From positions 3,665,745-3,729,744 of the forward strand of contig JAEVLN010000003.1 in assembly GCA_018350325.1 (NCBI GenBank): a stretch of DNA of 64,000 nucleotides, given 5' to 3'. The translations under genes and the position numbers were made by a program. This DNA is from Globodera rostochiensis (Eukaryota; Nematoda; Chromadorea; Rhabditida; Heteroderidae). Of this stretch, positions 24,642 through 35,936 are shown piece after piece (position 1 is the first letter of the stretch; the number at the start of each line of letters is the position of its first letter). Under the pieces are notes generated by a model. It did no database searches and had not been told where the DNA came from. It saw only the letters and a list, made by a program, of their open reading frames with translations.

Positions 24642-27600
24642 ATGTCCAGCGGAGAGAATCTTCGTGAATTGACAATTCTCTCCAGCAGAAAGCGGCAGCA
24701 GCAGCAGCGCAACAACGACCATTCGTTGGAGTTTCATCAGCAGGTTTTTGCTGTCTTATAACGAAACGGATTTTTAGGGACTAAAAAACGTGAAATAGGG
24801 ACATATAAAAGGGACTAGACAAAATTGGGACTAAAAAGCCTCTTTAATTCAAAAAGTTTTACGCATTCAAACGCATCGTTTTCAGTTTGAGAGCAAACGC
24901 AGCAAAGCATCGCAAATTTACTGCCATTCGGTTGGCCTGGACAGCACTTCAGAATACGTCGACCAGCAGACAATGGAAGGCGGCGGCGTCGACAGTCCGA
25001 TGGACGGGCCGAATTTGTCGTCGGCCTCTGGATCCCAAGTTCAGAACGTAAAGAAGCAGAATCAGGTCGAATTGGACAGGGTTTGCTTTTGAAAGCGAAA
25101 CTACTAAATTTTTTTTAAGCTTAAAACGACCAATGGCTACAAAAATATGACATCATCTGGCAGTAGCAGTAAAAGTGGCGCCAGAAAGATCGTAATTCGC
25201 AAATTTCAGCGTAAATTTTCTCTTTAAATTGTTTAAAGGATTTGCATTTTAGGCCGAAACGATCCGACAGCGTCCAATTTTGACACAAATTGGTCAGTGT
25301 TGGAGGATTCGGTCAAGAAAATCCAGGAGCGAGAAAGTGCCTCGGTCACATGCGTTGAACTGTACAATGTGAGTGGGTTTGTCTCCGCAGGAGGCATGGC
25401 CTTAAAAATTCTTCAACTCCAACAAAACTCTTCAAATTTTGCAGATGGTCGAACATTTGTGCCAAATGAATTACGCGGGTGAGATTTACGCGCGACTTCA
25501 AATGCTCATCGGACGATTTGCCGAAGCCGAATCGGCCACCCTTCTCGACAACAGCCAGAACGTCTCCAGCGAAACATTTTTGGCCACACTCAACCGTTTA
25601 TGGGAGGCGTTTTGCCAACAATTGGTTTGAGAATATATAATTCCGTTAGAAAATGCCCAAAATTGCGATTTTTTACTTTTAAATTTTTCTTTTTTTGGTT
25701 GGGAAAAACGTTTTGCATTTCGAGAGTTGGGGGGATTCCTCCCCCTGGGCGCATTCTTCGCCCGACCTCCTTTTGACGAGTTCAAAATGCCAATAAAAGT
25801 CTTCAGACTCTCACCAGAAGTGTGTTTCTTTACCTCGACCGAACCTACCGGGTCCAATCGACTTCGTCCGTTTCAATTTGGTCGGCTTCCCGTATTATTA
25901 TTGAATTTTATAATACTAAATAATAATTGTATTCTTTTGTTAGGGATGCCGGATTGGATGCATTCCGACGGCACATTGTCGAGCGATGCGGCATTTGCTC
26001 CAGGACAGTGACTGGCATTTTGCAACTCATTGAGAAGGACAGACGCGGAATTCAAGTCACAATTTGAATTTTTTAGAATTTCTTTTAAGAAAATTGGTTT
26101 AAATTTTCTTAGATTAAAAAATTAACGAGAATTTTTATAACCAAATTAAAGGCCATACCATGAATTAATTCTAATTGACCATCATTAATAGATTAAAAAA
26201 TTAACGAGAAATTCCGCTTTTTATTGTTAGTGGGCTAAATCCAAAATAAGTCCAAATATTTGTAGATAAACAAACAGCTGCTAAAGTCTCTGATTCGGAT
26301 ATTTATGAACTTACAAATGTACGATCGGGCGTTTGAGCGCGAATTTCTGAAGGCCACTGAACAGTTTTATCGCGAAGAAAGTCAGCAGAAAATCCAGGAA
26401 TTGGATGTACGGTCAATTTTGAATTGTTTAAATCGAAAAGTTAATTGGCCTTCCAAACTTCAGCTCAGTCTTTACCTCCATCACGTGCAAAAGCGGATCG
26501 CGGAAGAGGAGGAACGGGTGCATTTGTACCTCGAGTACGGCACTTTCTCCAAGCTAATTGCCATTGTGGAACGATGCTTCATCTCGGCTTATTTGGACAC
26601 AATTATAGCCAAAGGTGCGCGAACCGAAGGGTTGGGAAAATCGGTGTAAAATTTGGGCTTTGCACGGACATTGTCAGAAGGTTCAGTTTAATGGTCCCTG
26701 CACAATTTTTAGGTGTTGACCAACTTTTGTCTGAACATCGTCTCGCCGATTTGGCCCTTTTGTTTCGGCTGCTGTCCCGCGTCAGAGAGGGACTGCCCGC
26801 GTTGAAAATCGCTTTTGCCGATTACATAAAGGCACAAAAAAGGCGGGGGCGGGAAATCCAAAAGAATGATAAATTTCGTAATTTTTTTGGAGAATTGATT
26901 TTCACATTTGAACGAAGCGAACACTTCCTACTTTTACCTTCAGAAAATCGGAAAGACCATGGTAATGGACACGGACCGGGACAAAACGTTGGTGTCCGAC
27001 TTGATGACTTTCAAAAGCGGACTGGACACGGTGATCACTGACTGCTTCAGCTCAAATGAAAAGTTTCTTCACACGCTCAAAGACTCATTCGACTTTTTCA
27101 TAAACACGAGGGCCAACAAAATTGCGGAACTGATCGGTTGGTTGCTGATTAAAGAATCCGAGCCTTACGGATTTTTTTCCGAATTAAATGGCCAGACTTT
27201 GTATTCAAAACAAAATTTGTCGGCTCCGTTGTGTCATTATTAATGCATTTTCGACGAACAAAATATTTTTAGCCAAGTTTATGGACTCGAAACTGCGCAC
27301 CGGGAACAAAGAGTGTTCGGAAGAGGAATTGGACTCGGTGATGGACCGCGTCATTATCCTTTTCCGTTTTGTCCAGGGAAAAGACATTTTCGAAGCCTTT
27401 TACAAGAAAGACCTGGCCAAACGGTTGTTGCTGGGCCGAAGTGCGTCGGTGGACGCAGAAAAGGCGATGCTATCCAAACTGAGGACTGGTCGGTAAGGGG
27501 GGGGGGGGGTGGTGGTGGACTCAGAGAGAGAGGGGGGGGGGGTCGGTGGTGGACTCAAGAGAGGGGGGGGGGGTGGTGGTGGACTCAGAGAGAGAGGGGG

Positions 27601-30600
27601 GGGGGGGGTCGGTGGTGACTCAGAGAGAGGGGGGGGGGGGGTGGTGGTGGACTCAGAGAGAGGGGGGGGGGGTGGGGTGGACTCAGAGAGAGAGGGGGGG
27701 GGGTCGGTGGTGGACTCAGAGAGAGAGGGGGGGGGGGGGTGGTGGTGGACTCAGAGAGAGAGGGGGGGGGGGGTCGGTGGTGGACTCAGAGAGGAGGGGG
27801 GGGTGGTGGTGGACTCAGAGAGAGAGGGGGGGGGGGGTCGGTGGTGGACTCAAGAGAGAGGGGGGAGAGAGAGGGGGGGGGGTGGTGGTGGACTCAGAGA
27901 GAGAGGGGGGGGGGTGGTGGTGGACTCAGAGAGAGAGGGGGGGGGGTCGGTGGTGGACTCAGAGAGAGAGGGGGGGGGTCGGTGGTGGACTCAGAGAGAG
28001 AGGGGGGAGAGAGGGGGGGGGGGTGGTGGGGACTCAGAGAGAGGGGGGGGGGGTCGGTGGTGGAATCAGAGAGAGGGGGGGGGGGGGGGTGGTGGTGGAC
28101 TCAGAGAGAGGGGGGGGGGTGGTGGTGGACTCAGAGAGAGGGGGGGGGGTGGTGGTGGACTCAGAGAGAGAGGGGGGGGGGGTCGGTGGTGGAATCAGAG
28201 AGAGAGGGGGAGAGAGGGGGGGGGGTGGTGGTGGACTCAGAGAGAGGGGGGGGGGGGTCGGTGGTGAATCAGAGAGAGGGGGGGGGGGGGGTGGTGGTGG
28301 ACTCAGAGAGAGGGGGGGGGGGTGTGGTGGACTCAGAGAGAGGGGGGGGGGGTGGTGGTGGACTCAGAGAGAGGAGAGAGAGGGGGGGGGGGTGGTGGTG
28401 GACTCAGAGAGAGGGGGGGGGGGGGGTGGTGGTGGACTCAGAAGAGAGGGGGGGGGGGGTCGGTGGTGGAATCAGAGAGAGGGGGGGGGGGGGGGTCGGT
28501 GTGGAATCAGAGAGAGGGGGGGGGGGTGGTGGTGGACTCAGAGAGAGGGGGGGGGGGTGGGGTGGACTCAGAGAGAGAGGGGGGGGGGGGTCGGTGGTGG
28601 ACTCAGAGAGAGAGGGGGGGGGTCGGTGGTGGACTCAGAGAGAGGGGGGGGGGTGGTGGTGGACTCAGAGAGAGGGGGGGGGGGTGGTGGTGGACTCAGA
28701 GAGAGGGGGGGGGGTGGTGGTGGACTCAGAGAGAGAGGGGGGGGGGGGGGTGGTGGTGGACTCAGAGAGAGGGGGGGGGTGGTGGTGGACTCAGAGGAGG
28801 GGGGGGGGTGGTGGTGGACTCAGAGAGAGGGGGGGGGGGGTGGTGGTGGACTCAGGAGAGAGGGGGGGGGGGGTGGTGGTGGACTCAGAGAGAGGGGGGG
28901 GGGTGGTGGTGGACCAGAGAGAGAGGGGGGGGGGGGGGTGGTGGTGGACTCAGAGAGAGGGGGGGGTGGTGGTGACTCAGAGAGAGGGGGGGGGTGGTGG
29001 TGGACTCAGAGAGAGGGGGGGGGGGGTGGTGGGGACTCAGAGAGAGAGGGGGGGGGGGTGGTGGTGGACTCAGAGAGAGGGGGGGGGGGGTGTGGTGGAC
29101 TCAGAGAGAGAGGGGGGGGGGGGGGTGGTGGTGGACTCAGAGAGAGGGGGGGGGGTGGTGGTGGACTCAGAGAGAGGGGGGGGGTGGTGGTGGACTCAGA
29201 GAGAGGGGGGGGGTGGTGGTGGACTCAGAGAGAGGGGGGGGGGTGGTGGTGGACTCAGAGAGAGGGGGGGGGTGGTGGTGGACTCAGAGAGAGGGGGGGG
29301 GGTGGTGGTGGACTCAGAGAGAGGGGGGGGGGGTGGTGGTGGACTCAGAGAGAGGGGGGGGGGTGGTGGTGGACTCAGAGAGAGGGGGGGGGTGGTGGTG
29401 GACTCAGAGAGAGGGGGGGGGGTGGTGGTGGACTCAGAGAGAGAGGGGGGGGGTGGTGGTGGACTCAGAGAGAGGGGGGGGGGGTCGGTGGTGGACTCAG
29501 GAGAGTGGGGGTCTTTTTTTCGGCCCCGCCGTTTCGGCCCCGACGCTTCGGCCCCGCCCGGCCCCACCCTGCAATTTCTTTCTTGCATATTCACCGACCA
29601 ATTTTTATTCAGAAATTTTTTTCAGATGAATTAAAACATAACATTTTTAATCTGAAAATTTGCAAGAAATTTAGGGGCTCATTGGTAATTACTAGAAAGC
29701 CAAGAAGAAATTCCAAAATTTTTGACGTGTAGAATCCGATTCTTCAAATTCAAGCCCAGGCTCAAATTCTAACATTTTTTCGAAATTCAAAAATCAATTT
29801 TGGCCTCGAATCATTTAAAAAGGGCTGGGTTTCCTTATTAGGCCTAGGCCTAAGCCAACCTAAGCTTAGGCTTAGGTTTAGGCCTAACTCACCCTAAGCT
29901 CAAAGATGTAAAAAGTACGTAATATCTGAAAACTATGATGTATTTTTCTTTATATGCATCTGGGTTGCGTCGAACTTTTTTTCGAAAATCGAAATAAAAA
30001 AATTCGTTTTTGAAATTTTTTTTTTCTCGATGAAACCATATTTTTCTTTGGGGCCTCCTTGGGGCCGAAACGGCGGGGCCGAAACGTCCTGTTCCCACTC
30101 AGGAAGAGAGAAAGATGGGGAGGTTGGTTGTGGATGTCATGGAGTGGAGGGGAGGAGGGGGGGGGGTAATATTGTAGAGGCCATACAGAATGCCAAGCCA
30201 AGCATTTTGGTTGTTGAGCAACCAAATTTTTTTTAATTGTGATTTTTCAGAATGTGGTGCCGGCCTAACACAAAAATTGGAGGGAATGTTCAAAGACATG
30301 GAATTGTCTAAGGATTTTTGCAATACATTTAAACAGGTCAGTCGATAATTTGCCATAAAACTCAAAAAAAAATTGCAGTATCTGGAGGCGAACCATGGCA
30401 GCAAGGACGTCGACTTTGGCAAGTTGGAAGTGAATGTTTGTGTGTTGACCATGGGCAATTGGCCGAACTATCCGATTACGGAGGTGAACATTCCGCCGCA
30501 GTTGGCGGAACTTGGTCAAATCTGCGCCAAATTCTACACATCCAAACACAACGGTCGCAAATTGCAATGGCAATACTCGCTGACTAGCGGAGTGCTGAAA

Positions 30601-31772
30601 GCCCATTTTGGCCCGGGGGTTCGTTTCCTTCCGAACTTTGGGGGAATGGCGGCAATGAAATAAATGAGTTCCAAGATTCTTTTTTCTAAAAACCATATCA
30701 AGCTTTTTCTCCTAACCCCCCCCCCCCCCTCCCCCTATCATATTGGCCCTCGCCGTGTACATTCCACGTCTCTCGAGATTTCTTTCTTGTTTAGGTCACA
30801 AAAGAACTGGAGGTGTCCCTGTTCCAGGCAATGATTTTGCTCTTGTTCAACGACAAAACGCAGTGGGGTTACGAGGAGCTTGCAGAGAGCACTAAAATTG
30901 GTGGGGAGACGTCTTTTTTGGGGTTTCTCTATCAATTTGTTCGTTCCCTGTCCAGAAAAAACTGAGCTGATGCGAACGCTCCAATCACTGGCGTGCGGAA
31001 AGTTTCGCGTGCTGCTCAAACAGCCCAAAGGGAAGGAAGTGTCCGAAGGCGACCAATTCTTTGTGAACGACGCCTTCAACGACCGGTTGTATCGCATTCG
31101 CATTTCGCAAGTGCAAATGCGCGAAACAGTCAGTGTTTCTTTCTTTCTATGCTTAATTAGTTGCTTCTTCTTTCTATGCTTAATTAGTTGCTTCTTCTTA
31201 TTCTTAATTAATTACCCCCCTCCCCCCCATCAATTCAAAGGAGCAAGAGCATCAACAGACGGAGGAACAAATCTTCCAGGACCGACAATACCAAATCGAC
31301 GCAGCGGTGGTACGCATAATGAAGACGCGAAAGAAGATCGGGCACAACCAGCTGATCGCGGAAGTGCTCACCCAGCTGAGGTTCCCCGTCAAGGCGATTG
31401 ATCTGAAAAAGCGCATTGAGTCATTGATCGGTGCGTTTAACCGAGGCCATAAATCAACAAAAGAGAGGGAGGGGGGGGGGGGAAGCCGAAAGTGGAGGGA
31501 CCTCGGAGTTCATTGAATTGAGGTTCCACGTAGTTCGGGTTGTTCCTTCTCCTCCTTTTTTGAGCTGAATTTCGGCAAAATTATAATTGTGTGGACCACT
31601 TTCTTAAAATTCGTTTAATTCAAAGCAGTGACATTGGAAATCCAAACCGTTAATCAAAATTAAATTGCATTATTATTTTGTCATTATTCTTTTGAAACGG
31701 CGATCTTTTGCAGAACGTGAATACATGAGTCGGGACAAGGAAGACGCCAATTTATACCATTATGTTGCATAA
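24642..31772 (+). CDS. cul-4: Cullin-4, scaffold of CRL4 ubiquitin ligases
   Basis: Scaffold that binds DDB1 at its N-terminus and RBX1 plus NEDD8 at its C-terminus; acts in replication licensing control and DNA damage response in animals. Eighteen exons: 24642-24743, 24886-25080, 25120-25210, 25253-25368, 25445-25624, 25807-25880, 25944-26055, 26266-26406, 26464-26614, 26713-26831, 26944-27136, 27273-27488, 30251-30336, 30379-30618, 30795-30900, 30956-31128, 31241-31430, 31714-31772; 847 residues. The intron after 26831 must use a GC donor (or hide an indel). Matches CUL4, not CUL3: [53 protein letters not shown]; neddylation site in [15 protein letters not shown]; end YHYVA. Residues 1-120 are a low-complexity Ser/Gln-rich extension. 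Intron 12 (2.76 kb) is mostly a minisatellite. Confidence 0.95.
27490..29514. repeat. G-rich minisatellite in cul-4 intron 12
   Basis: About 65 units of roughly 30 bp: a G7-G14 run, GTGGTGGTGGACTCAGAGAG, sometimes with GTCGGT in place of the first GTG. It starts directly at the 5' splice site (ACTG|GTCGGTAAGG at 27485-27498). The G-rich strand is the sense strand, so the pre-mRNA intron could form many G-quadruplexes. Long open frames through it rich in Gly, Arg and Glu are by-products of the repeat, not genes. Confidence 0.97.
29838..29900. repeat. TTAGGC-type palindromic repeat, degenerate copy 3
   Basis: Contains AGGCCTAGGCCTAAGCC, then AAGCTTAGGCTTAGG and TTTAGGCCTAA. Lies in cul-4 intron 12, 3' of the minisatellite. 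Confidence 0.5.
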
Positions 31773-32566
31773 AGTCTGCATCGTGCGACCGTTGAGTGAT
31801 CAAAGCTTCCGGGAAGTGATTGACTGATTGAAAAGAAATTAAGCCAAGCCAACTTTTTATTACCAATTAAAATATAAAGTCTGTTCATAACAACATATGA
31901 AATCACCCAAAACAACATTTTTGGGTTATATCGCTTCAAATTAGTTTTATCCTTTGGACTAATTTGTAAGAATTTAAATAAATTGAGTGAAAATTTCAAA
32001 ATTTTCTCGGCGGCGCCTATCGGCACCACCGACCCTCTCCCCCAAAAGTGAAGCAGATTCGCAATTAAAATACGAATTTGCAAATTTTTAAAATCTACAA
32101 TTTTTTTAAACAAAAATGGAGTAAAAACGGAAAATGCGCCCCTAAAAATTGTACGTGTGCTGGTTGGCTCACCTACCCTGAGTTCGACTTTGAAATTTAC
32201 AAACCTTATTTCGAGCTCATTCGGACCCATTTCTTCCAAAATCATTCCAAACTTTGCCTAACCTTTAAGAAAGTGCACCAAAAAAGCAGATTTGTCATGA
32301 GAAAACTGTAAGGGTCTGACAGTCGACACCGAGGGAGAAATTTATCCAACCAAATAAATAAGAGCATCGTAAAGTGAAAAAGAATTTCAACAACCTGAAT
32401 CGTTTTAATCATAAAATCTGCAGAATTGAGATCCACTCCAAACGGATAGGGTAACAAAAAAAAAGAATTAATCCTAAAACCTGAACAAAATATCTTCCAT
32501 AAGGTAAACTAATTGGACTCAATTCTGCAAGATTTTAAAAACATTGACGGTAAAAAGAGATCGAAA
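31773..32566. other. Convergent region between cul-4 and next gene
   Basis: No gene seen. Includes the 3' part of a GGCGGCGCCTATCGGCACC dispersed repeat (31985-32025) and AT-rich DNA. Confidence 0.6.
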
Positions 32567-34146
32567 TCAGCCGCGGTTAATGCCCGCCCCAAATGCTTTG
32601 CTCGGATCCAAAAATTGGTCGTTGTTGTACGGGTTGAGCACTTTCAGTTCGAAATTGCTGCACAAATCCATAATGGCCTTCTGTAGCTGAATCGCAGCGT
32701 TGGCATTGCGCGCGTGAATGGATTCCAATTTAAGCGCCACGAGATTTCCTTAACGATCGAATTCAGAATCAGAAATGCTCTAAAACAAGGAAACCCAAAA
32801 GCTAGAGGGTGGCAGAATCGATCTTTAGAAAAGCTTCAGAGATTTCTGTCTTAAAATTAGGTACATCGACTAATCTTTGCACTTCTACTCACTCACCGAA
32901 GAGCACATTCTCGCGATTATTCGTCGTTAAATCGGACTCTTGAGACGGCCCAATTTGCTGATGACGGCGTTCGCCAACCAGCTGGTGGTGCACCAACATA
33001 TTGCTGGAAGAGAGCGCCGACGACGGCGGCGGCGAAAACACGTCGGTGTTCTGTCGCTGCTGCTGCCCAACGACGGAATGCAGCAGACGAGAAGTTCGGC
33101 TGTCCACGGATTCCGACGCCTTGCGCAGCGTGTCGTCCAAATCGTCGGTCCAATCGTCACTCAGCATCATTGGACGATGCGCCGTTTGAGGAGCGGACGG
33201 ATTCAAATTCATCGACGCCATGTGCTGATAAGAAGAAGGCGCCGGGCTTGGGAGAGCGTCCTCAATTTGAAAGATTCTTAGACAAAGCAAAAGGAATCAG
33301 AGGCCCCCCCCCCTCTCTTACATAGGACGCAAAAGTTCCAGCGCCAGTCGCAGAACCAACCACAGAAGTGACGAGGGATGCTCTCCATGGCTAAAAGTTT
33401 AATTTTGTTTATTATTTTAAAGACAAAACGAACAATGCGCTGATGCATTCGGCTGACCGACTCCGGGTCAGTGACCTCCTTGAGCGGCGTCGAGGCGTCC
33501 ACCACCCAAAGAGTGCCCATCTTCTCGGCTATCCAATCCTTGTCGGGACTGATCCTTAACGTCAAGAAATTTAAAACGACTCGGAAACAATTTTACAATT
33601 CCAACCTGGCAACGCAGCCGCTGTAGCAAATGCCCGACTTAAAGTCCACTGATTCATCAAAAAGGGAAACTTTCCCCATTTCGACGCTCCAACCGATCGC
33701 ACGACAGCCCAAAGACTGAAACGACAAGAAATTCTCAAAACATTCTCAAAAATGAAAAACGATGCCTTCGAAGCGGTGAGTTCGTCTTTGTAATGGTCGA
33801 GCGAGAGAGGGGGGAAACTGACAAGCACTTTGATCTGAAAGATCTTCCTTTTACGCTTTGTTTTTACTCCCAACTTTGGTGGAGTTGCAAACGGTTAATT
33901 CTAATTAATTCATTTACTAAAAAAGGATGCTTGACAAATGGACTGATTCGGACGGAATTGATTGCCTTTCGCTGAGCTCATAATAATGCTTAAAAACAAA
34001 CCAAAAACAAAGCTTCGTGCTTAAGTGGGTAAGTGACTTCAATTTTCCGCAGTCGTTCGTTGTCTGGCTCCAATTTGCTAATGTTTTTTGCGTCCTGCAC
34101 GTCATCAACGGAGTTGGTCGGCTCAATCCATACAATTTCGCCCCAC
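32567..34146 (-). CDS. Unrecognised multi-exon protein, 5' end not found
   Basis: I do not recognise the family. Exons (minus), with open frames and splice signals: about 34146-34010 (WGEIVWIEPTNSVDDVQDAK), about 33835-33755 (IKVLVSFPPLSLDHYKDEL), 33720-33608 (SLGCRAIGWSVEMGKVSLFD), 33560-33440 (ISPDKDWIAEKMGTLWVVDA), 33393-33323 (SSLLWLVLRLALELLRPM, hydrophobic), 33280-32895 (SDDWTDDLDDTLRKASESVD, then Gln/Ser-rich), 32752-32567 (LVALKLESIHARNANAAIQL to the stop). No start codon is assigned; the first exon found opens at an acceptor, and 34150-35100 is repeat. The mixture of well-formed hydrophobic and acidic segments with proper splice sites supports a real gene. Confidence 0.5.
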
Positions 34147-34429
34147 TTAAATAAATATTTACTTAAGTTGAGAATCCGTCAGTGATTATAAGTCTAAATA
34201 AACAGTGTTTCTAGAGGTATTCGAGGCGTAGAATCCGAATCTTACCTAACCCGAACATTTTTTCAAAAATTTTCTAAAATCAATTTTGGTCATCCAAAAA
34301 GCATAACATAACTGCTCATTACTTGCATTTTCGTAGTTATTTTGTGCTATATCCCCCTAAATTTTAATTAAAATGGACAACAAAAAAACAAACGTTGAAC
34401 CAAACGGGGTATTCGCTAGCCCATCGTGG

Positions 34430-34995
34430 GAATTTGTACTCCTTAAGAGGGGAACGCGAATTCCACACACAAATGAGCGACTGAAAAGCAAAGAAAAATT
34501 AATCCGAAAAGAATTGAAAGATAACTTTGCCTGCTCCCAATTCCACTCCGCGAGTGACAATTCCAACCATTTTTGATTTTTTGCCTGGATTTGATGAATC
34601 CATTGGTATTGAAGATTGATTAGAAGGAAATAATATCAGACACGCGCAAATTATATTTTGACGATCTCAATAAAAGGGAATTCAGGGCAAATCATTGCTA
34701 ACATTTGACACTTTCAATGTGTACAATAGTAAAGCCGAACGAGTACTTCAGCAGGTAATATGTAATTTGCCCAAAAATAGAAACATTTGATCAATCATTT
34801 GAAAATGAATTCGAATGTCTCTTTTGCTGACTCGTTGCACAAAAGTGATTATTTTATTCCATCGCCCTTTTAGAAGAAAAATCAATGACATCTTTTGGTC
34901 TTTTTGGAGAAGTCCGGCTGAGTGCGGTGGGAGGGAGGGAGAGGGGGGGGGGCAGCGGAGCGATGACTGAGACTATCTCTATCCCCCTGCCAAAT
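34430..34995. repeat. Dispersed repeat, inverted copy of 17263-17640
   Basis: Two matching blocks (34430-34500, 34720-34995) separated by about 190 bases that the other copy lacks. Both ends of the family seem variable; class unknown. Confidence 0.8.
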
Positions 34996-35089
34996 GTTGG
35001 GTTGGTTACAATATGTACGTATGTAGAGATATTCATATTGGAAGATAAGAGGATGTGCTTAATAGAAAGAGCGAAACTTAACCCCAATA

Positions 35090-35123
35090 AAAAGCTTGCT
35101 CGATAACAGCAGCAAGCTTTTTT
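35090..35123. repeat. Perfect hairpin with T-run
   Basis: AAAAAGCTTGCT and its complement AGCAAGCTTTTT are separated by about 10 bases. In bacteria this would be a terminator; here it is most likely the palindromic end of a small repeat. Confidence 0.5.
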
Positions 35124-35569
35124 ATGTCACCTTTACCTGATGGTCATCCCTCTGATTCACCTCAGCCCCTAACTGGACGAGTGTAGCCAAACAATCTACA
35201 TTTGATCTATGATCCATTGCTGCCGGGCTTTTGCAGAACTTTGAGTTGAATCCGATCAAATTTCTGAGTTTCTTGGGGTCTCAATTTGAGAGTCTGTCAA
35301 TTTAAATCCCATCGATTTCCTGGCATTTGGATAGTTTCACCAAAAATTACTTATACTGATCGATAAACCAAAGTCACTTCAATTATGATCAAAAATGCGC
35401 GCATTTATCGAGCTTCAATTAGAAATGTGCCGTTGAGTTTTACATTTGCACTTAATAGGGATATATGTTTAAATCTTGAGTTCACATTTGACCAACTCGG
35501 CGGCCAAATGACACAGTCAAAGGCAAACATAAACTTTAGTCGACTGCGAATGGAGGGAACTTCGACGGA

Positions 35570-35601
<32 letters not shown>

Positions 35602-35936
35602 AGGGGGGGGGGGGGAAGGTCGATCAACTCTCCTCAGGGCCATTCCGCTTTTCGGACGCTACGATTGGCTCTCGAAAAATGAGCGTCGTCGGCGATCTGT
35701 TGGCGTTGGTTCGATGTCGGCCATCCGTCGTGACCGGCGGGGGATTGTTAGGCGGATGAATGGGGGGAGGGGACGGAGAATTCACCCCGGAGGGGGGGGG
35801 GGGTGGAGGGACAAGCGGCGGCGGTCGGTCCGCTCGTTTTCGCCAATTGTCCGACTAAAATTTGTGGAGTCGCCTGTCATTTGCGCTTTCCGCTTTCATT
35901 CCCTTTTTGTCTTTACAATTAAATTATTTATAATTG

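Larger units (their letters stand above)
34150..35936. other. Repeat-rich intergenic DNA
   Basis: No gene seen. Holds a GTAGAATCCG repeat (34203-34290), the inverted copy of the 17.3-kb repeat (34430-34995), a strong hairpin (35090-35123), and a G-run tract (35576-35616) followed by other G-rich DNA to 35830. Confidence 0.55.

Noticed and set aside
27509..29732. Very long Gly/Arg/Glu-rich open frames (up to about 700 codons)
   Set aside because: All three frames are open because the unit lacks stops; the array lies inside a cul-4 intron whose flanking exons join in phase.
24642..31772. Cullin-3
   Set aside because: The middle and C-terminal segments match the CUL4 pattern, not the CUL3 pattern.
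35090..35123. Rho-independent terminator
   Set aside because: The genome is eukaryotic; the hairpin sits in repeat DNA without an upstream gene.
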